DNA of 64,000 bases from Luzula sylvatica (lineage: Eukaryota; Streptophyta; Magnoliopsida; Poales; Juncaceae). The position numbers and the translations under genes are program-made. Position 1 is the stretch's first letter, and each line of letters opens with the position of its first letter. The DNA lies in contig OX326957.1 in NCBI GenBank assembly GCA_946800325.1, positions 50,116,307-50,180,306 on the forward strand. The letters run 5' to 3'. This document shows positions 37,497-49,128 of this stretch, piece by piece. The notes beneath the pieces were generated by a model. That model was not told the origin of the DNA, did not search any database, and saw only the letters and a program-made list of their open reading frames with translations.

Positions 37497-39245
37497 TTAA
37501 TATATATATATAATTTTAAGGAAAGTCTTGCTTCCATAGAAGGCCACATCATCACTTTAATATGAACCATTTAATCTTGATCAAAAAATCCAAACTACTC
37601 GGTTTCATTTGCACATGGTCTATTAATGTTGGGAAATATCCTCGACCCCGGGCCCACGCAGCGGATATGTAGGCCCGGTTCGATTCCCCGATTCCCGAGA
37701 TCACGCCACGACTTCGAGGGTACGATGCGAATAGAAGGACAGATTCATACCAGTGCCAAATTGATGGCACACGAAGGGTTGATCGCCGCCTTCTATTTCC
37801 TTCGGTGTCACGTTGGTGACTAGCCCGTACGTCCCATACCGCACGTCTCCCACCGTTTCGACACGCCTCGGGTTGTCTTCGTGCGTTCCATGCCCGCATG
37901 ATTCCACAGCCCGTTACTCGATTACTTCTCCGGTTTGATCACAACGAAGAGCCACATGTGTCGCTCCTCTACCCGTATCCACCGTGAGTCGTAGCACCTC
38001 GGTCGCGGATGCACCTGCCTAGACGATGCACCGGCGAACTTGCATGATTGCGTTTCGATTCTCTAGACGGAGAAAATTATTTTCTCCTTCTCTCTCAATC
38101 TCTTCGCACTCTTTCATCAAGTGATTAGAGTCTCTTAATTTCTGGATTAATTCTAAATTAACTCCATCAATTTTCTAGTTGAACTAATCTAATTATTCAA
38201 CTGGTTGGACTGATGAGAGAGAGAGAAACATCCTATATATACTCCATAGGATAAGGATGGGCCAAAAGGTATGTATATCTTCTATACACCTTTTCAAACA
38301 GAAAACTGCATACACCTTTTCAGTAATCTGTCGGAACGAAAATATTAAATCGTTCCAACCGACTTTCAACATTTACGAAAGTTGTAGATAATCTAATTAT
38401 CTTTCCAACCCAATTTGGCCCAGCCCAATTGGAGTTCGGACCCGAAAGTTACGGCCGTTTTACTGACTGTATGTCAAACTGTCGCACCCTTTCGGTATTT
38501 CATTAGAACGATACGGATACTTCGCTCAAATGAAATATATTACAACATGAAAGTTCTAGATAATCTCATTATCTAACTAACCCAATTTGAACCATTCAAA
38601 TCGGAGTTTCCTACTGAAAGTTATACCAGTTTTACTAATCTGTTTCGTATGCCCACGAACGCGTACGTTCGTTTGTCCTACGTACCATTTTAGCGATGAT
38701 CCAAAACTGTATTTCCTTCAATTAAACCAACTCATTTAAAAGTTGTATGAACCTTGGTCCATCGTGGACCAAGTACATTCATATTTTTAGTCTCAATTAA
38801 ATATGAAATTTTTTCAAAAACTCCTTAAATCTTTGAATATTGTAAAAACCCTTAAATTCACATATGTACTAATAAAAAAAATTGTTATTTTTTATTAATT
38901 TTTAAAAAATCTATTTTTTTGCAACATATCATAATTAAAAAAAATTATTATGTGTTATATTTATATATTTTTAATATTTCATACATTATATATATTTGAC
39001 TTTTATATTTTTCCGGAAAAATTAACACAAAATAATAATAGTTTGATAGAAGGATTTTTTTGCAGTTTACAAAAAGATAGGGATTGTTTTTACAATATCC
39101 AAAAAAGTTAGGAGGTTAAAAATACACAAAAACACAGATGTGTGAACAATCCGACAAAATAACATAGAATCCAATTACATATTAGAAAAAATTAAATCAT
39201 GACAAACTCGAAGACTCCTGCGCGATTGTGCGGGAAAAAAACTAG
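37497..39245 (+). mobile_element. Helitron family 2 carrying a nested solo LTR
   Basis: The 3' end is diagnostic: hairpin CCTGCGC-GATT-GTGCGGG (39217-39234), spacer AAAAAAA, CTAG (39242-39245) and a following T. The 5' end is less certain; ATATATAATTTTAAGGAAA near 37503 resembles a Helitron-like 5' block repeated at 39246 and 39489. Removing the nested LTR leaves about 580 bp, a plausible non-autonomous Helitron. No Rep/helicase is encoded. Confidence 0.6.
37627..38795. mobile_element. Solo LTR, 1169 bp, with 5-bp target duplication
   Basis: Starts TGTTGGGAAATATCC and ends AGTCTCA, the canonical TG..CA form. It is flanked by ATTAA on both sides (37622-37626 and 38796-38800). The first half is GC-rich, unlike its surroundings; the second half contains two diverged units with AATTGGAGTTCGGAC-like text and is related to 28115-28480. 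No internal retroelement sequence remains, as expected after recombination between two LTRs. The superfamily is not certain (copia-like by appearance). Confidence 0.8.
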
Positions 39246-39679
39246 TTAATATGTATAATTTTAAGGAAAATAACCTCTCTAGATTGAGCCACGTCGCTCT
39301 TTTAGTTTGATATGTATAATTGGGTGGTGCTAGGACCACTCCATAAACCACTCCCAAAATCACTCCCTAGAGTCTTTGACATGTGGGACCTACATCACTT
39401 TATACAAAAATCACACATGTGAGACCCACATGTTATTTAACCATGAGTGAAGATGAGAGGGGAGTGGGAGTGGTCATATCATTACTCTGTATAATTTTAA
39501 GAAAAATAGCCTCTCCAGATTTGAGCCACGCCGCTTTTTTAGTTCGAGTCGTTCGATCAAGATCCAACGGTTCGGCACTTGGATACACCCGGTGTTCGTG
39601 CACCCTAATACAAAGAAAACAAATAACTACTCGGTGTTCATGCACCAAGTCCATTCAAATTATTTGGTAGCCGCTTTTC
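39246..39679. mobile_element. Two Helitron-5'-like blocks split by a Mutator-type MITE (39322-39487)
   Basis: 39246-39310 and 39489-39560 are similar (TATAATTTTAAG, then GAGCCACG and a CTTTTTTAGTT-like word), and a third relative lies at 47728-47800. Between the first two sits a 166-bp element with ends GGGTGGTGCTAGGACCACTCC and, inverted, GAGTAATGATATGACCACTCC (about 16 of 21 positions agree). It is flanked by TGTATAATT on both sides (39313-39321 and 39488-39496), a 9-bp duplication as made by Mutator-like transposases. Confidence 0.6.
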
Positions 39680-40486
39680 TCCCTCTCTTCTCAGACTTCA
39701 CTCGCGAGTTCTCCTCCTATCTCTTTTCTTCATCCTAGTGACAACCTCTCCCCAGATTCTTTCCGCCTCCACCAAAAACCCTACACGATGAGAGAAAATC
39801 CTGCACGGGCTGCGCGATCGTAGCGATTCCATCGACAGCGACCGACAAATGATGCAAGCTAAAATCTTATGTGGGACGACCTCACCAGGCCCTAACCCTA
39901 GACGGCGATGGAGTCGTGATGGGCACACAAGGCCAACTGGTATTTCAGCGGGCTGCAACTCCAGCTATTTTCGTGAGTTTTTTTTTTTATTTTGGGTCGG
40001 ATTTTCTGCAATTTAGCTCTTTGTTTTGTATATTTTGGCTCGATTTGTCAATTCACTAACTCAATTCTCACTTCCTTCTTTGTTCAATTCAGTGAAGTTT
40101 ATGTCAGAGGCGAGTTTGTCTATTCTCCAGTCATCTTCAACACGAAAATTGGCATGAGTCCGGTTATCAATTCAGAAAGTTTAGGATATTTGTTTCAATT
40201 TTGGTAATGTAAAATTTCCTATATTTGCTTCTCATTATTCTATTATTTAATCGATGCAAGTTTACATGTGAATATGTTTTCTGCAAAAAAAACCCTAATT
40301 TACGTTTAATATTTGCAGGTCTTGGCAATTGCTTTGTCTATTCTCATCGCCTCTTTAATACTTTATACTATGGAAGTTTACGGTGATTGGGTACTCGTAC
40401 CAGTTTTGGCCGTCATAAACACGGCGCTCTTCGTATCCAATATCGTGCAATGGTTTAGCAAACGTGAGGATGATTATTCGAAATAA
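39680..40486 (+). pseudogene. Second copy of the small membrane-protein gene end, with a divergent 5' part
   Basis: The last exon, 40319-40486, follows TTTGCAG and encodes LAIALSILIASLILYTME, then WVLVPVLAVINTALFV and a tail IVQWFSKREDDYSK before TAA. It and the preceding intron (from GTAATG at 40207) match the corresponding parts of copy 1 at 36861-37135. Upstream exon-like pieces (39700-39973 ending in a GTGAGT donor, and 40092-40206) do not match copy 1, and I found no frame that runs cleanly through all three. It ends 91 bp from the pullulanase stop, tail to tail. It is either a chimeric gene or a pseudogene. Confidence 0.4.
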
Positions 40487-40577
40487 ATAGTTTGACTTAT
40501 TATTTATCATGTTTGATTTATTAATCTCTGTATAAATGTTGTATCTAATTTGTTCGTAAATAGTTTGCATTATTGTT

Positions 40578-41538
40578 TTAAATAAGCTCTCCCAATTGAA
40601 CAAATACACTCGTTGTTCTTCGAGGAACCGTGAATCGCCCATATTTGGAATCAAATAGTGATTGTTTCGCTAAATTGTCATTCGAATTCAATTGCACGGG
40701 ATGTAATTCGAGCGATTTTGACTTTGTTGTAGGGATTTCTATCGAGATTTCATTTGGGCATGCATTGAACACCACCACTATAAACGAATATCTACAAAAA
40801 AAAAAATATTAATTGTAAAGAGGATAGAAATATAAAAAGAATACTTACGAGGGGTCTAATTGAGAAATGCCAGGTTTATCTTCAAATCCATCTTCGATAC
40901 TCGTTACTATTACACCTGGGACCCACTGTGGTCCTGTGTTGTGAAATCTCACTCTTTCCTAAATAAATAGTTAAATGTTTAATTTATTTGGATCTATTTA
41001 ATTAACACAATGTTTGAGATAATTCAAAAATGTATAAATAAGTAAATATACCTGAATCGAATTAGCGGTTTTCAAACGAAATAGAGGAGATGAATATCTG
41101 ATTTTCAAGAGATTTGTGAAGTTATCAAGTGCGGTTAAAATGTGGCTTTTATTCGGCTTGAATAATGGATTTGCTAATCTTGGTTTAATCCTGCAATAAT
41201 TGTCAATTAAATGAAAAATATTTTTACATAAAAATAATAAGTATTTTAAGGAAAATAATAAATAAAATTACAATGGCCAGCTAGACTCGTTCTTTTCCTT
41301 TGGTGGTAAACCAACTCCCCAATTATTCGACTCGTAGCTAAAATCAAGCCTTTTTTCAAACATAAAAAATTAGCGATTTAAAATATATATATATTCCCTA
41401 TAAAATATTAAAATAATACCTGTTAAACCAATCACCAGAGTTATAAGAGTCACGATCTAATGATTTAGATCGTAATATTTCATCACCAGCATGAAAGAAT
41501 GGTATTCCCTGTAATTATTCAAAATTTAATATCCTCAC

Positions 41539-41580
<42 letters not shown>

Positions 41581-44500
41581 CATAATTGTTTGAAAATTAT
41601 ATAATTAAACCTGGCATAAAGCAACAATGCTTGTAGCTAAATGATTTATTCTACATCTCTCCTCAACAGAAATATCATATGGAGTCTACAAGATAAAATA
41701 AAATAATAATTATAAATACATATATGAAAATAAATAATTAGTTAACTAACCTTTAGGCTGATAATGTCGAATAGAGTTTCGTTGTCATGAGCAGATACAT
41801 AGTTTATCTAGTAATATCAGATAAATAAATAAATATTAGCTTTAACGAATAAACTATATTTAAATTAAATTAAGACTATAAAATAGAATATTAAAATAAA
41901 CTTAACATACAGTCTCAGTGGGAGACGAAGTGTATCCAACTGGCGAACCATCATGAGTCAATATCTCTGATCCTTTCATCTAATATTAGAAGTATATTAA
42001 AATAAATATAATTATCTACTTTCAAATTAAAAATTAAAATAATACTGTACAGGTTCTCCTGTGTGAGATGTTAATACAAAGTCCTTCAAGTTGCCAGCCA
42101 GACCAACCTACAAAAATTAAATAATTTATACAACAATAAAAATTTTGAGGGAAATAATAAAATATGTATTCTTCTAATTTAAATTTATAAATACGTGAAT
42201 TAAATTGTAATAAGAATAAAATACTTGTATATGATCGGTTGATCCTGACAACATCGCGTATGTATTAGATTTATCACCTTGATCAAATCCATTTGGCTAC
42301 TAACAATACAAAAAATAATATGTTTTATATTTATATTCTTCAAGTAAGGGTCTTTTTACAAATATAAAAGAATTAGGGGGTTATCTATAAATAAACCTGT
42401 AAATAAAGACCAGTAATGAAACCTTGCTGGAGCGGGTTACCAAATGGCGAACCCCCAATTACTGCATCTCTTATCCTATCATTAAAACTACACAAAAAAA
42501 AATAATACTATTGTTTAATTTATTTTATTATTTTTTATTAATAGTTTTATTAATTAATTACCTGCCAATACCGGTTCCAGAAATGTTGAATTGAGACGCA
42601 TTAATGCCTCGTTGGTTTTTCGCCACCTCGCCGAAATCCCAACCTTCGCCATACCTATTAATAAAAATAATACATATTATTTTAAATGTAGTAGTTTCAT
42701 TATATGATTTTCATGAAAAATTTATGCTTACAAATAGATTTTACTACCATCTACTCCATTTTCGTCTTTTGTTAGACTTTGTAGCATTGATTTTGCCCTC
42801 ACCTAAATAATCAAAATTATTTTTCAATTATTAATAACGTAAATAAGTAAACTAAATCATAATCATGATCATATATTAATTACCATGGTGTTTTTCATAA
42901 TGTGGCCCATGAGATCGAACCGAAATCCATCAACCTACCGTTAATTAAACAATTTCATGCCAAAAAATCAGAAAATAATAAACAAAGAAAATATAAATAA
43001 TTAAATTACAGAAATAACCTTGTAATTAACGGCCCAAGAATAAAGATCGTCAAGAATTAATCTTTCGACCATGAAATGTTCGCTTGCTGTATTATTTACA
43101 CATGTGCTATTTTCTATAAATCCATCTTTATTCCTTCTTAAATAATATCCAGGTACTATCTACACATTATAAAATATAAAAAATAATAGTCATATTTATT
43201 TATTATTTAATTATTATGTAATATTGAAAATATAATAACCTTGTCAAGAATTGAGGAATTATCAAAGGGCCCGCTTGCAAATAAATGGTTGTAGACTACG
43301 TCGAGTACGACTCGGAGACCAATTTTATTTAATGCCTAAAAAGATAGAAAAAAGTTATATAATTTATTTAAGTTTTTAATTTAAAATTAAAAAAGTACCT
43401 GGACCATTTTGCGAAATTCAATAATGCGAATAGGTCCATTTGGGTTTGTAGAGTAACTTCCTTTTGGAACCCCAAATAATACAGGATTATACCTTGATTG
43501 ATTTCAAAATTATTAACTTGTTAAATTATATAAATTAAAAAAATTATCATTATGATCTAATATAATATAAATATATAATACCCCCAATTATAAGCATCTC
43601 GGTCCTGAATAGAAGTTATTAATTCTTGTTGCTCATCTGAATTAGGTGGTAACTTTTCCAATAGACTCTCATCTTAAAAAAAATAAAAAAATTAGAATAT
43701 TGTGAAAGTAAATATTTTATTAAGTGTTAATAAAATAAAATAATTTAATGCACCGATTTGTTTCCAATTATTAGAAATATCATCAACGCCCCCAAACTGA
43801 AAACTAGGGAGTAAATGAACATGACTTAAACCAGCTTCCCTTAACTTTTTCAAATGCTTTGTTCCATTTGAATCCTAGAAAATAGAATTCGAATCTTATT
43901 AGTAAAAATCATTTAAAAGACAATAAAAAAATGAATACAAATTAATGATAAAATGAAAACCTGAGAAGTGAAGGCCAAGAATTTTCCTCGAGATTCGGGA
44001 TCCACAGTTGAATCATAAATACTGAAATCACGAATATGCAATTCGTAAATGCTGATGTCAGCAAAGGAATCGAGAACCGGTTTTTCATTTCCCAATTCTT
44101 CCCATCCTTCAGGCTTCAATTCCTCATTATTTATGTTTACTAACAAAGTTCTCTTCACATCTCCAGAAACCCTAATTCCACAAACAAACAAAATTAAAAA
44201 TTAAAATAATATATATGATTAATAAATTAAAATACATATATTTGTTTGACTGACGATTTAGCATAGGGATCGTTCGTTTCGCAAATCTCGATATTTAAAG
44301 TGCTTGGATGATAAACAGCAATTTCATAATTATAATATCTTCCTTCCCAATCTGTAGGCCCCACAATGCTCCAAATTCCATTCACCTCCTCCAGTTTTAA
44401 CTTCTCCTGGAGATCTCCAGTTGGATCATCATACATGCACACACACACATTCTATATTTGCATATATACAAAAATTAATAATATAACTAAGTATTGTGAA

Positions 44501-47352
44501 TATTATTATTATAAGTTGATTTGTACCTGAGCTGTAGGAGCCCAAAGATGAAGGACAATTTCGTCATTATTAAAAGTTGGTCCAAGTGGCCCAGTGTATG
44601 AAAATAAATCGTCTAAAACTCCTTGTATTTGTATACAAGTTGCATTCTTGCATATTCCATCGACTATATAAATAACAAAAATTAACATAATCATAAATTG
44701 ATTATTAATTAATTACATAAATATGTGTATTGTGTGCGAAAACCAACCTTAGAGTGGAGGGTTAAGAAGAGTATCGAGAAGAGTATTCAAAATAAGGAGA
44801 TTGAGTGCAATGTTAAACCCTCAGTTATAAATTATATCATCAGTGGGCTTAATAGAGAAGGAGAGGATTTATGGCCTTTATTAGGTCAAAGGTTTGGCCA
44901 ATGGTTAAGGCATAATTTCATCACATATTCGAAAGGGGCGATAAGAGATGAAAGAAATGAGAAGATGAGAAAGCAGAAAGAGAAGTTAGATAAAGTCACA
45001 AACATTGCAATCAAGTTTGGAGCAAAGGGGCTCCATCTCCAACTAAGTACCGTACCTCTATGTATTGGTACACCAAGAGATTTGGAGGGGATGGTTCCTG
45101 CTAAAACTGTATCAGTCCGAGTACACAAACAAACAAATCCCCCAAAAATATCAATGGACACACATCATGAATGCCAACCTAAAACCTCTATTAATTCCCA
45201 AATCCAGTTATCAAGCTTGAACTTCAACCTTCATCTAATATTCTAATCACAAACCATGAATCTTCTAATTCAAAAACCTCGGAAATCTTACCCAACAAAA
45301 CAAATCCTTTTGATTTCTCATATCAATCAATGCCAAAAACTCCAGAGAAATTACTTTCAAAAGGTAGTAGTTCCTTTTTAAATCTTTATAAAGAGAGAAC
45401 AATTCAGAGAATTGAGGAATTAGAAGGAGGAGTAGAGGCAGTAGTGGAGGAGATTATAAGAGATAAACCTGATAAAACCGATAAAACCGATAAAACAGAA
45501 AACAGAGAACCACAAGGAGAAATTAAGAAAAACATTAAGAGAGGAAAACAATCTAGTTTGAAGCAAGGGACAGCTCAGGATCAAGAGCAAAGAAAAAGCA
45601 TTCGATTAAAAGATAAGCAAACAGATTGCTATATTTCTCCGGTGGCGAAAGCACAATTGGTTCAATACAAGGAATTTGACAAATGTGCAAGGAAAAAACA
45701 CAATAAACCAGTAAAATTCAAGCAACCCCAAATCAATTCAATAAAACCAATAAATCTGGATAATAAAGAAGTCACAACCGAGGAGGATTTAATGGAAATC
45801 CTCAATAGTATTGGAATTGAACTACCATCAGAAAAATCGAGCATACTTAAGAATTTGTTAGAAGAAACAAGCAATCTTAAATGATACTAATAACAACATT
45901 GAGAGAAGTAGGAGTAGATAAAGCGATAAATATAATGGTGAACAAATCTAGGGTTTTCGAGCAAGGAGAAAGTTATTTAATACCGATAAACGAGGGACAG
46001 AGAGAGAGGAAGGAGGATCCAGGTGCTTGGAGCTGGTGTATCATAGAGTGCAGATTGAGCGAGCTAAGCACAAACGGTGCTAGAGTAGAGAGAGAGGATG
46101 AGTCCTTATCACAAGGAAGAAGAGAGGTGGAGAGTCACTGGGGTTCTGTTGAGAGAGCGAATAGAGGGCGACACTTACTAGGGTCAAAAAACAAAACGGG
46201 AATTCAACTTCTAATTATGTGCCTGGATTTAAATTACTGTTTTTTTTCAAAGAATTTTATATTCCAGTTATTGATGTGTTTAGGATGTAATCTCATGCTT
46301 TGGTGGTTGCTTCTTATAATTGTGAGATATTAGGTTAACTGATGACACTAAGATTTATGATTCATTTGGAATTATAAATCTTATAGAAATTTGTAAATTT
46401 CAAATATATAAAATATAATAGAAGGGGGACATAAGAGCCCTCTCTATTTTTCTCAAAAAATAAATATGTGTATTAAATTGATTAATTAATTACCAGTGAA
46501 AGAAGCAATAGCGAGCTGTGTTTTGAGGAGTTGTTGAACATTGATATTATTTGGAACCCTAAATGCTTTGTATTTGCTTATATGAGGAAACTTTTGAATC
46601 ACCTGAAATTCATAAGATAATGAAATAGTTCTTCATATGATATTTGAAAGATCATAATTTAAAGTTGAACTCTTTTAAAACATACGTTTAGTGGGAGCCC
46701 ACAAAAGTCAGGTTCGAGTCGAATTTTATCGTCATAACCTGATTTAAATAAAAATTAAATTATGTATAGGTAAGTAATGGTATGTTTATATGTTTATGTT
46801 TATTATAACCTTGAATCCCTTCATTGGATAGGAATAACTCGGCATTATTACTGGAATAGAGGAATAGAGAAGATTGATTGTCAGAAACATCCCAAGCGAT
46901 TAGATCTTTCTCTACCCAATATGCTCTAGAATAAGTCAACAAATCCTTCAAAATCACAAAAACAAAACGCAAATTAGAAGTAGAAGAAAACATTACGACT
47001 GAACTGGAACGGAATCAGTACATACAGAACCACAATTCAGGTATTTTGTACCCAAATCGGCACATTTTTGGCAACCACAGATGAACAAAAAACAAGATTC
47101 ACGAGGGGATTCAACAAAAAGTGAAGAATCAACCTGTGAGAGAAGAGGCTCAGAAGTAGCGATCTCTGCCATACAGTGCGGATTTGTGATCCGTTGCCTC
47201 GGGTTCCTCTGGGTAGAAAATGCGGCAATGGAGAGAGAACAAGGGAGATTCTTCTTCCGTTTAAAGAGAGAGAAAGACAAGCGGAGGTATGGCGGACGAG
47301 AAGATGGAGGTAATAAAGACGAGATGGAGGATAAAGGAGAAGAGATGGACAT
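40578..47352 (-). CDS. PU1: Pullulanase-type starch debranching enzyme (limit dextrinase)
   Basis: Twenty-six exons join in phase to 992 residues: 47352-47026, 46945-46810, 46738-46686, 46602-46494, 44663-44527, 44451-44255, 44171-43961, 43874-43754, 43672-43582, 43492-43399, 43335-43240, 43159-43019, 42934-42884, 42802-42732, 42654-42562, 42487-42397, 42296-42225, 42107-42051, 41979-41911, 41807-41751, 41685-41611, 41508-41420, 41349-41272, 41190-41052, 40958-40849, 40791-40578. The Ser/Arg-rich N-terminus is a plastid transit peptide. The GH13 motifs are all present: [23 protein letters not shown] (I), [11 protein letters not shown] (II, nucleophile Asp), [10 protein letters not shown] (III, acid/base Glu) and [10 protein letters not shown] (IV). 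It hydrolyses alpha-1,6 branches of limit dextrins in starch synthesis and breakdown. The exon 1 donor is the least certain border: GTATGT at 47025 keeps YSRAYW in frame. One intron (44664-46493) is swollen by a retroelement. Confidence 0.96.
44732..45246 (+). pseudogene. LINE ORF1-like frame, 5' part
   Basis: An open frame of about 170 codons covers the first third of the insert, with charged, gag-like composition ([13 protein letters not shown], then [19 protein letters not shown]). It ends at a stop at 45244-45246. The following frame is open from about 45190 upstream of the next ATG, so the two pieces probably were one ORF1 broken by a small frameshift near 45180-45200. I do not recognise a named domain. 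Confidence 0.55.
45330..45884 (+). pseudogene. LINE ORF1-like frame, 3' part
   Basis: A Lys/Glu-rich hydrophilic frame of 184 codons with a DKTDKTDKT run and an Ile/Leu-Glu C-terminus ([16 protein letters not shown]). Its stop codon overlaps the start of the next frame as ATGA, the arrangement seen between ORF1 and ORF2 in many plant L1-type LINEs. Confidence 0.55.
45881..46333 (+). pseudogene. Remnant of LINE ORF2 after internal deletion
   Basis: The frame begins MILIT, which is how plant LINE ORF2 endonucleases commonly start (MILITWN-type), then departs at once from endonuclease sequence. The rest is 145 codons without recognisable domain, ending in a hydrophobic stretch. I infer that the endonuclease, reverse transcriptase and most of ORF2 were deleted, leaving the first codons joined to 3' sequence. 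Confidence 0.5.
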
Positions 47353-48619
47353 TGTTGAGTGAGTGAGAGGTGAAGGGAAGGGAGTGAGCGATGATGATGT
47401 ATAGACGGTTTTTCTTTCGCGCGTCCTTCCCGATGTATCTGAAGTATTGGAGAGGAGCGTTTATTGGGCCCAAAATTACTAAGTTGGGCCAGGCATTACA
47501 GGGCTCGATAGATTTCTCAAGTTTAAGTAGCATAAATTACATTAATACTAATCTCGATAGCCTGATTAAAATAAAAATGGATCTAAAATTATAAACTAAA
47601 AATTTAGACGATTTAATTTAATTAGTATAATTTTCAAAAATTGGGCTACTCCCATCCTTCCCTGTAGAGTCGAGACTAGAGAATTATCTTATCTTATTTA
47701 TTTATTTATTAATTAATTAATTAATTAGTATAATTTTAACGGATTTACTCTCACCAGGTTAATCCACGCCACTCTATTGATTTTGTCCGTCAAATTATTT
47801 GGTAATTTTAGTTCATGCATCTGAGCCGTCTGTGCTTGTTTAGACTTGTTTTTCATACACGGAAGATACATTAAAAAATATCACTTAACTTGGATCATGG
47901 TGAATCAAGTTCATTTATTTTTTTTCCTCCTAAAGACATATATTTCTCCTCTCTTTCAAGAATTTTCGGCCGCACGCAAAAGAATCCCCTAACCCTAGAC
48001 GAGACACAACGAAAGAGACGGCGAAAGAGGTGATTCTTGGGTTGTTTTGCTCAGGCGACGAGCGACAAGGTCATTCTTTGAAATTTGTTTGCAGTCTTTT
48101 TTCATTTTGTGGATTAAGAGGTGTATTTGTATGGGATCCTTCGATAGATAAAATCTTGCACATATGACCACATGCTGACATGTGTCCTATTTTTTTTTAG
48201 TTTTGTTTCTGTTGCAATCCAAATTATACTCATGTATGAAAGAAAAATATAATTGATCCCCCAAACTCATCACAATATCCTTGATGAGGTGACAAAGTGA
48301 CTGTATTAGCATTTCTAATTCACTCAATTAAATGTTAATTGACACGTTTAATTAACACATCAATAATTTATAATATGTTAATATTAGTAAATGTTAATTG
48401 ACGTGTCAATTCAATTAAACGGTCAATTAAATCGCTAATTGAGTCAATCAATAATACTAATCAACCTACTTAATCCTCTCTTGTCGCCTCATCAACGATG
48501 TTATTTTGTCTTATTGGGACTCCATATAGAAACTATGGCTCAATTATTAATTTCTTATGATATAATTTACAATTGTGTTCTTTTTTTAAATTTTTTTTCA
48601 TACTTTTATGTTAATGGAT
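47353..48619. other. Promoter side of the pullulanase gene and repeat-derived spacer
   Basis: 47353-47470 is GC-richer and likely the pullulanase 5' leader. 47728-47800 resembles the Helitron-5'-like blocks at 39246 and 39489, and 47940-48080 resembles an untranslated leader (CCCTAACCCTAGACGAG). The rest includes short repeated TTAATTGACACGTxTAATT-type words at 48340-48440. No gene was recognised. Confidence 0.45.
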
Positions 48620-49128
48620 GACATTTTAAATATATATTTCGGTTTTATGTGTATTATTCACGATTTTTTTTTTTTTTAAACTTTAATTAAATATGTCGTA
48701 CGATTAATGACGTGTTATTAAATATGTCGTACGATTTTTTTTTAATTTTTTTTTATGTAGTACTATACAATTAATGACGTGTTATTAAATATGTCGTACG
48801 ATTCACTATTTTTATATTGATATTGTAAGAAATATTTTGAACAACAATGTTATATTTTTTTATTAAATATTGTAAGAAATGTTATATATTTTTTTTCTCA
48901 TAAAATGGTGTTTTACAATAACACTAATATAAAATGTTATTATTTGATTAGAAAAATAAGATTTTATACCATAACGTAAATAATTATAAAACATATAAAT
49001 AATCATAGATAAATGAGTTAAAATAATTTTATTTTGAAATGATATAATCAATATTATAATACAAATGTGTATTTTATATTATAATGAAAAAAACATAATC
49101 AAGCCGCGTAGCGCTAATATTCTCCTAG
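48620..49128 (+). mobile_element. Helitron family 1 copy B, 3' portion
   Basis: Ends with GCCGCGTAGCGC (imperfect hairpin), a spacer TAATATTCTC and CTAG at 49125-49128 followed by T. The preceding ATAATGAAAAAAACATAAT matches the same position in copy A (6282-7380, read on the minus strand). The 5' end was not located; the start given is approximate. Confidence 0.5.

Larger units (their letters stand above)
44732..46459 (+). mobile_element. Internally deleted LINE (non-LTR retroelement) in a pullulanase intron
   Basis: The 1728-bp insert is bounded by a perfect 15-bp duplication, ATAAATATGTGTATT, at 44717-44731 and 46460-46474. It ends in a short A run on the plus strand (46455-46460), so it lies antisense to the host gene. 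Subtracting the insert and one duplication leaves an 87-nt intron, similar to its neighbours. It encodes ORF1-like reading frames and only the first few codons of an ORF2-like frame, with no endonuclease, reverse transcriptase or zinc-knuckle text visible. It must therefore have moved, if at all, with enzymes supplied in trans. Confidence 0.88.

Noticed and set aside
37670..37700. GGTTCGATTCC, a match to the tRNA B-box
   Set aside because: It lies in the solo LTR; no acceptor stem, A-box or anticodon arm can be drawn around it.
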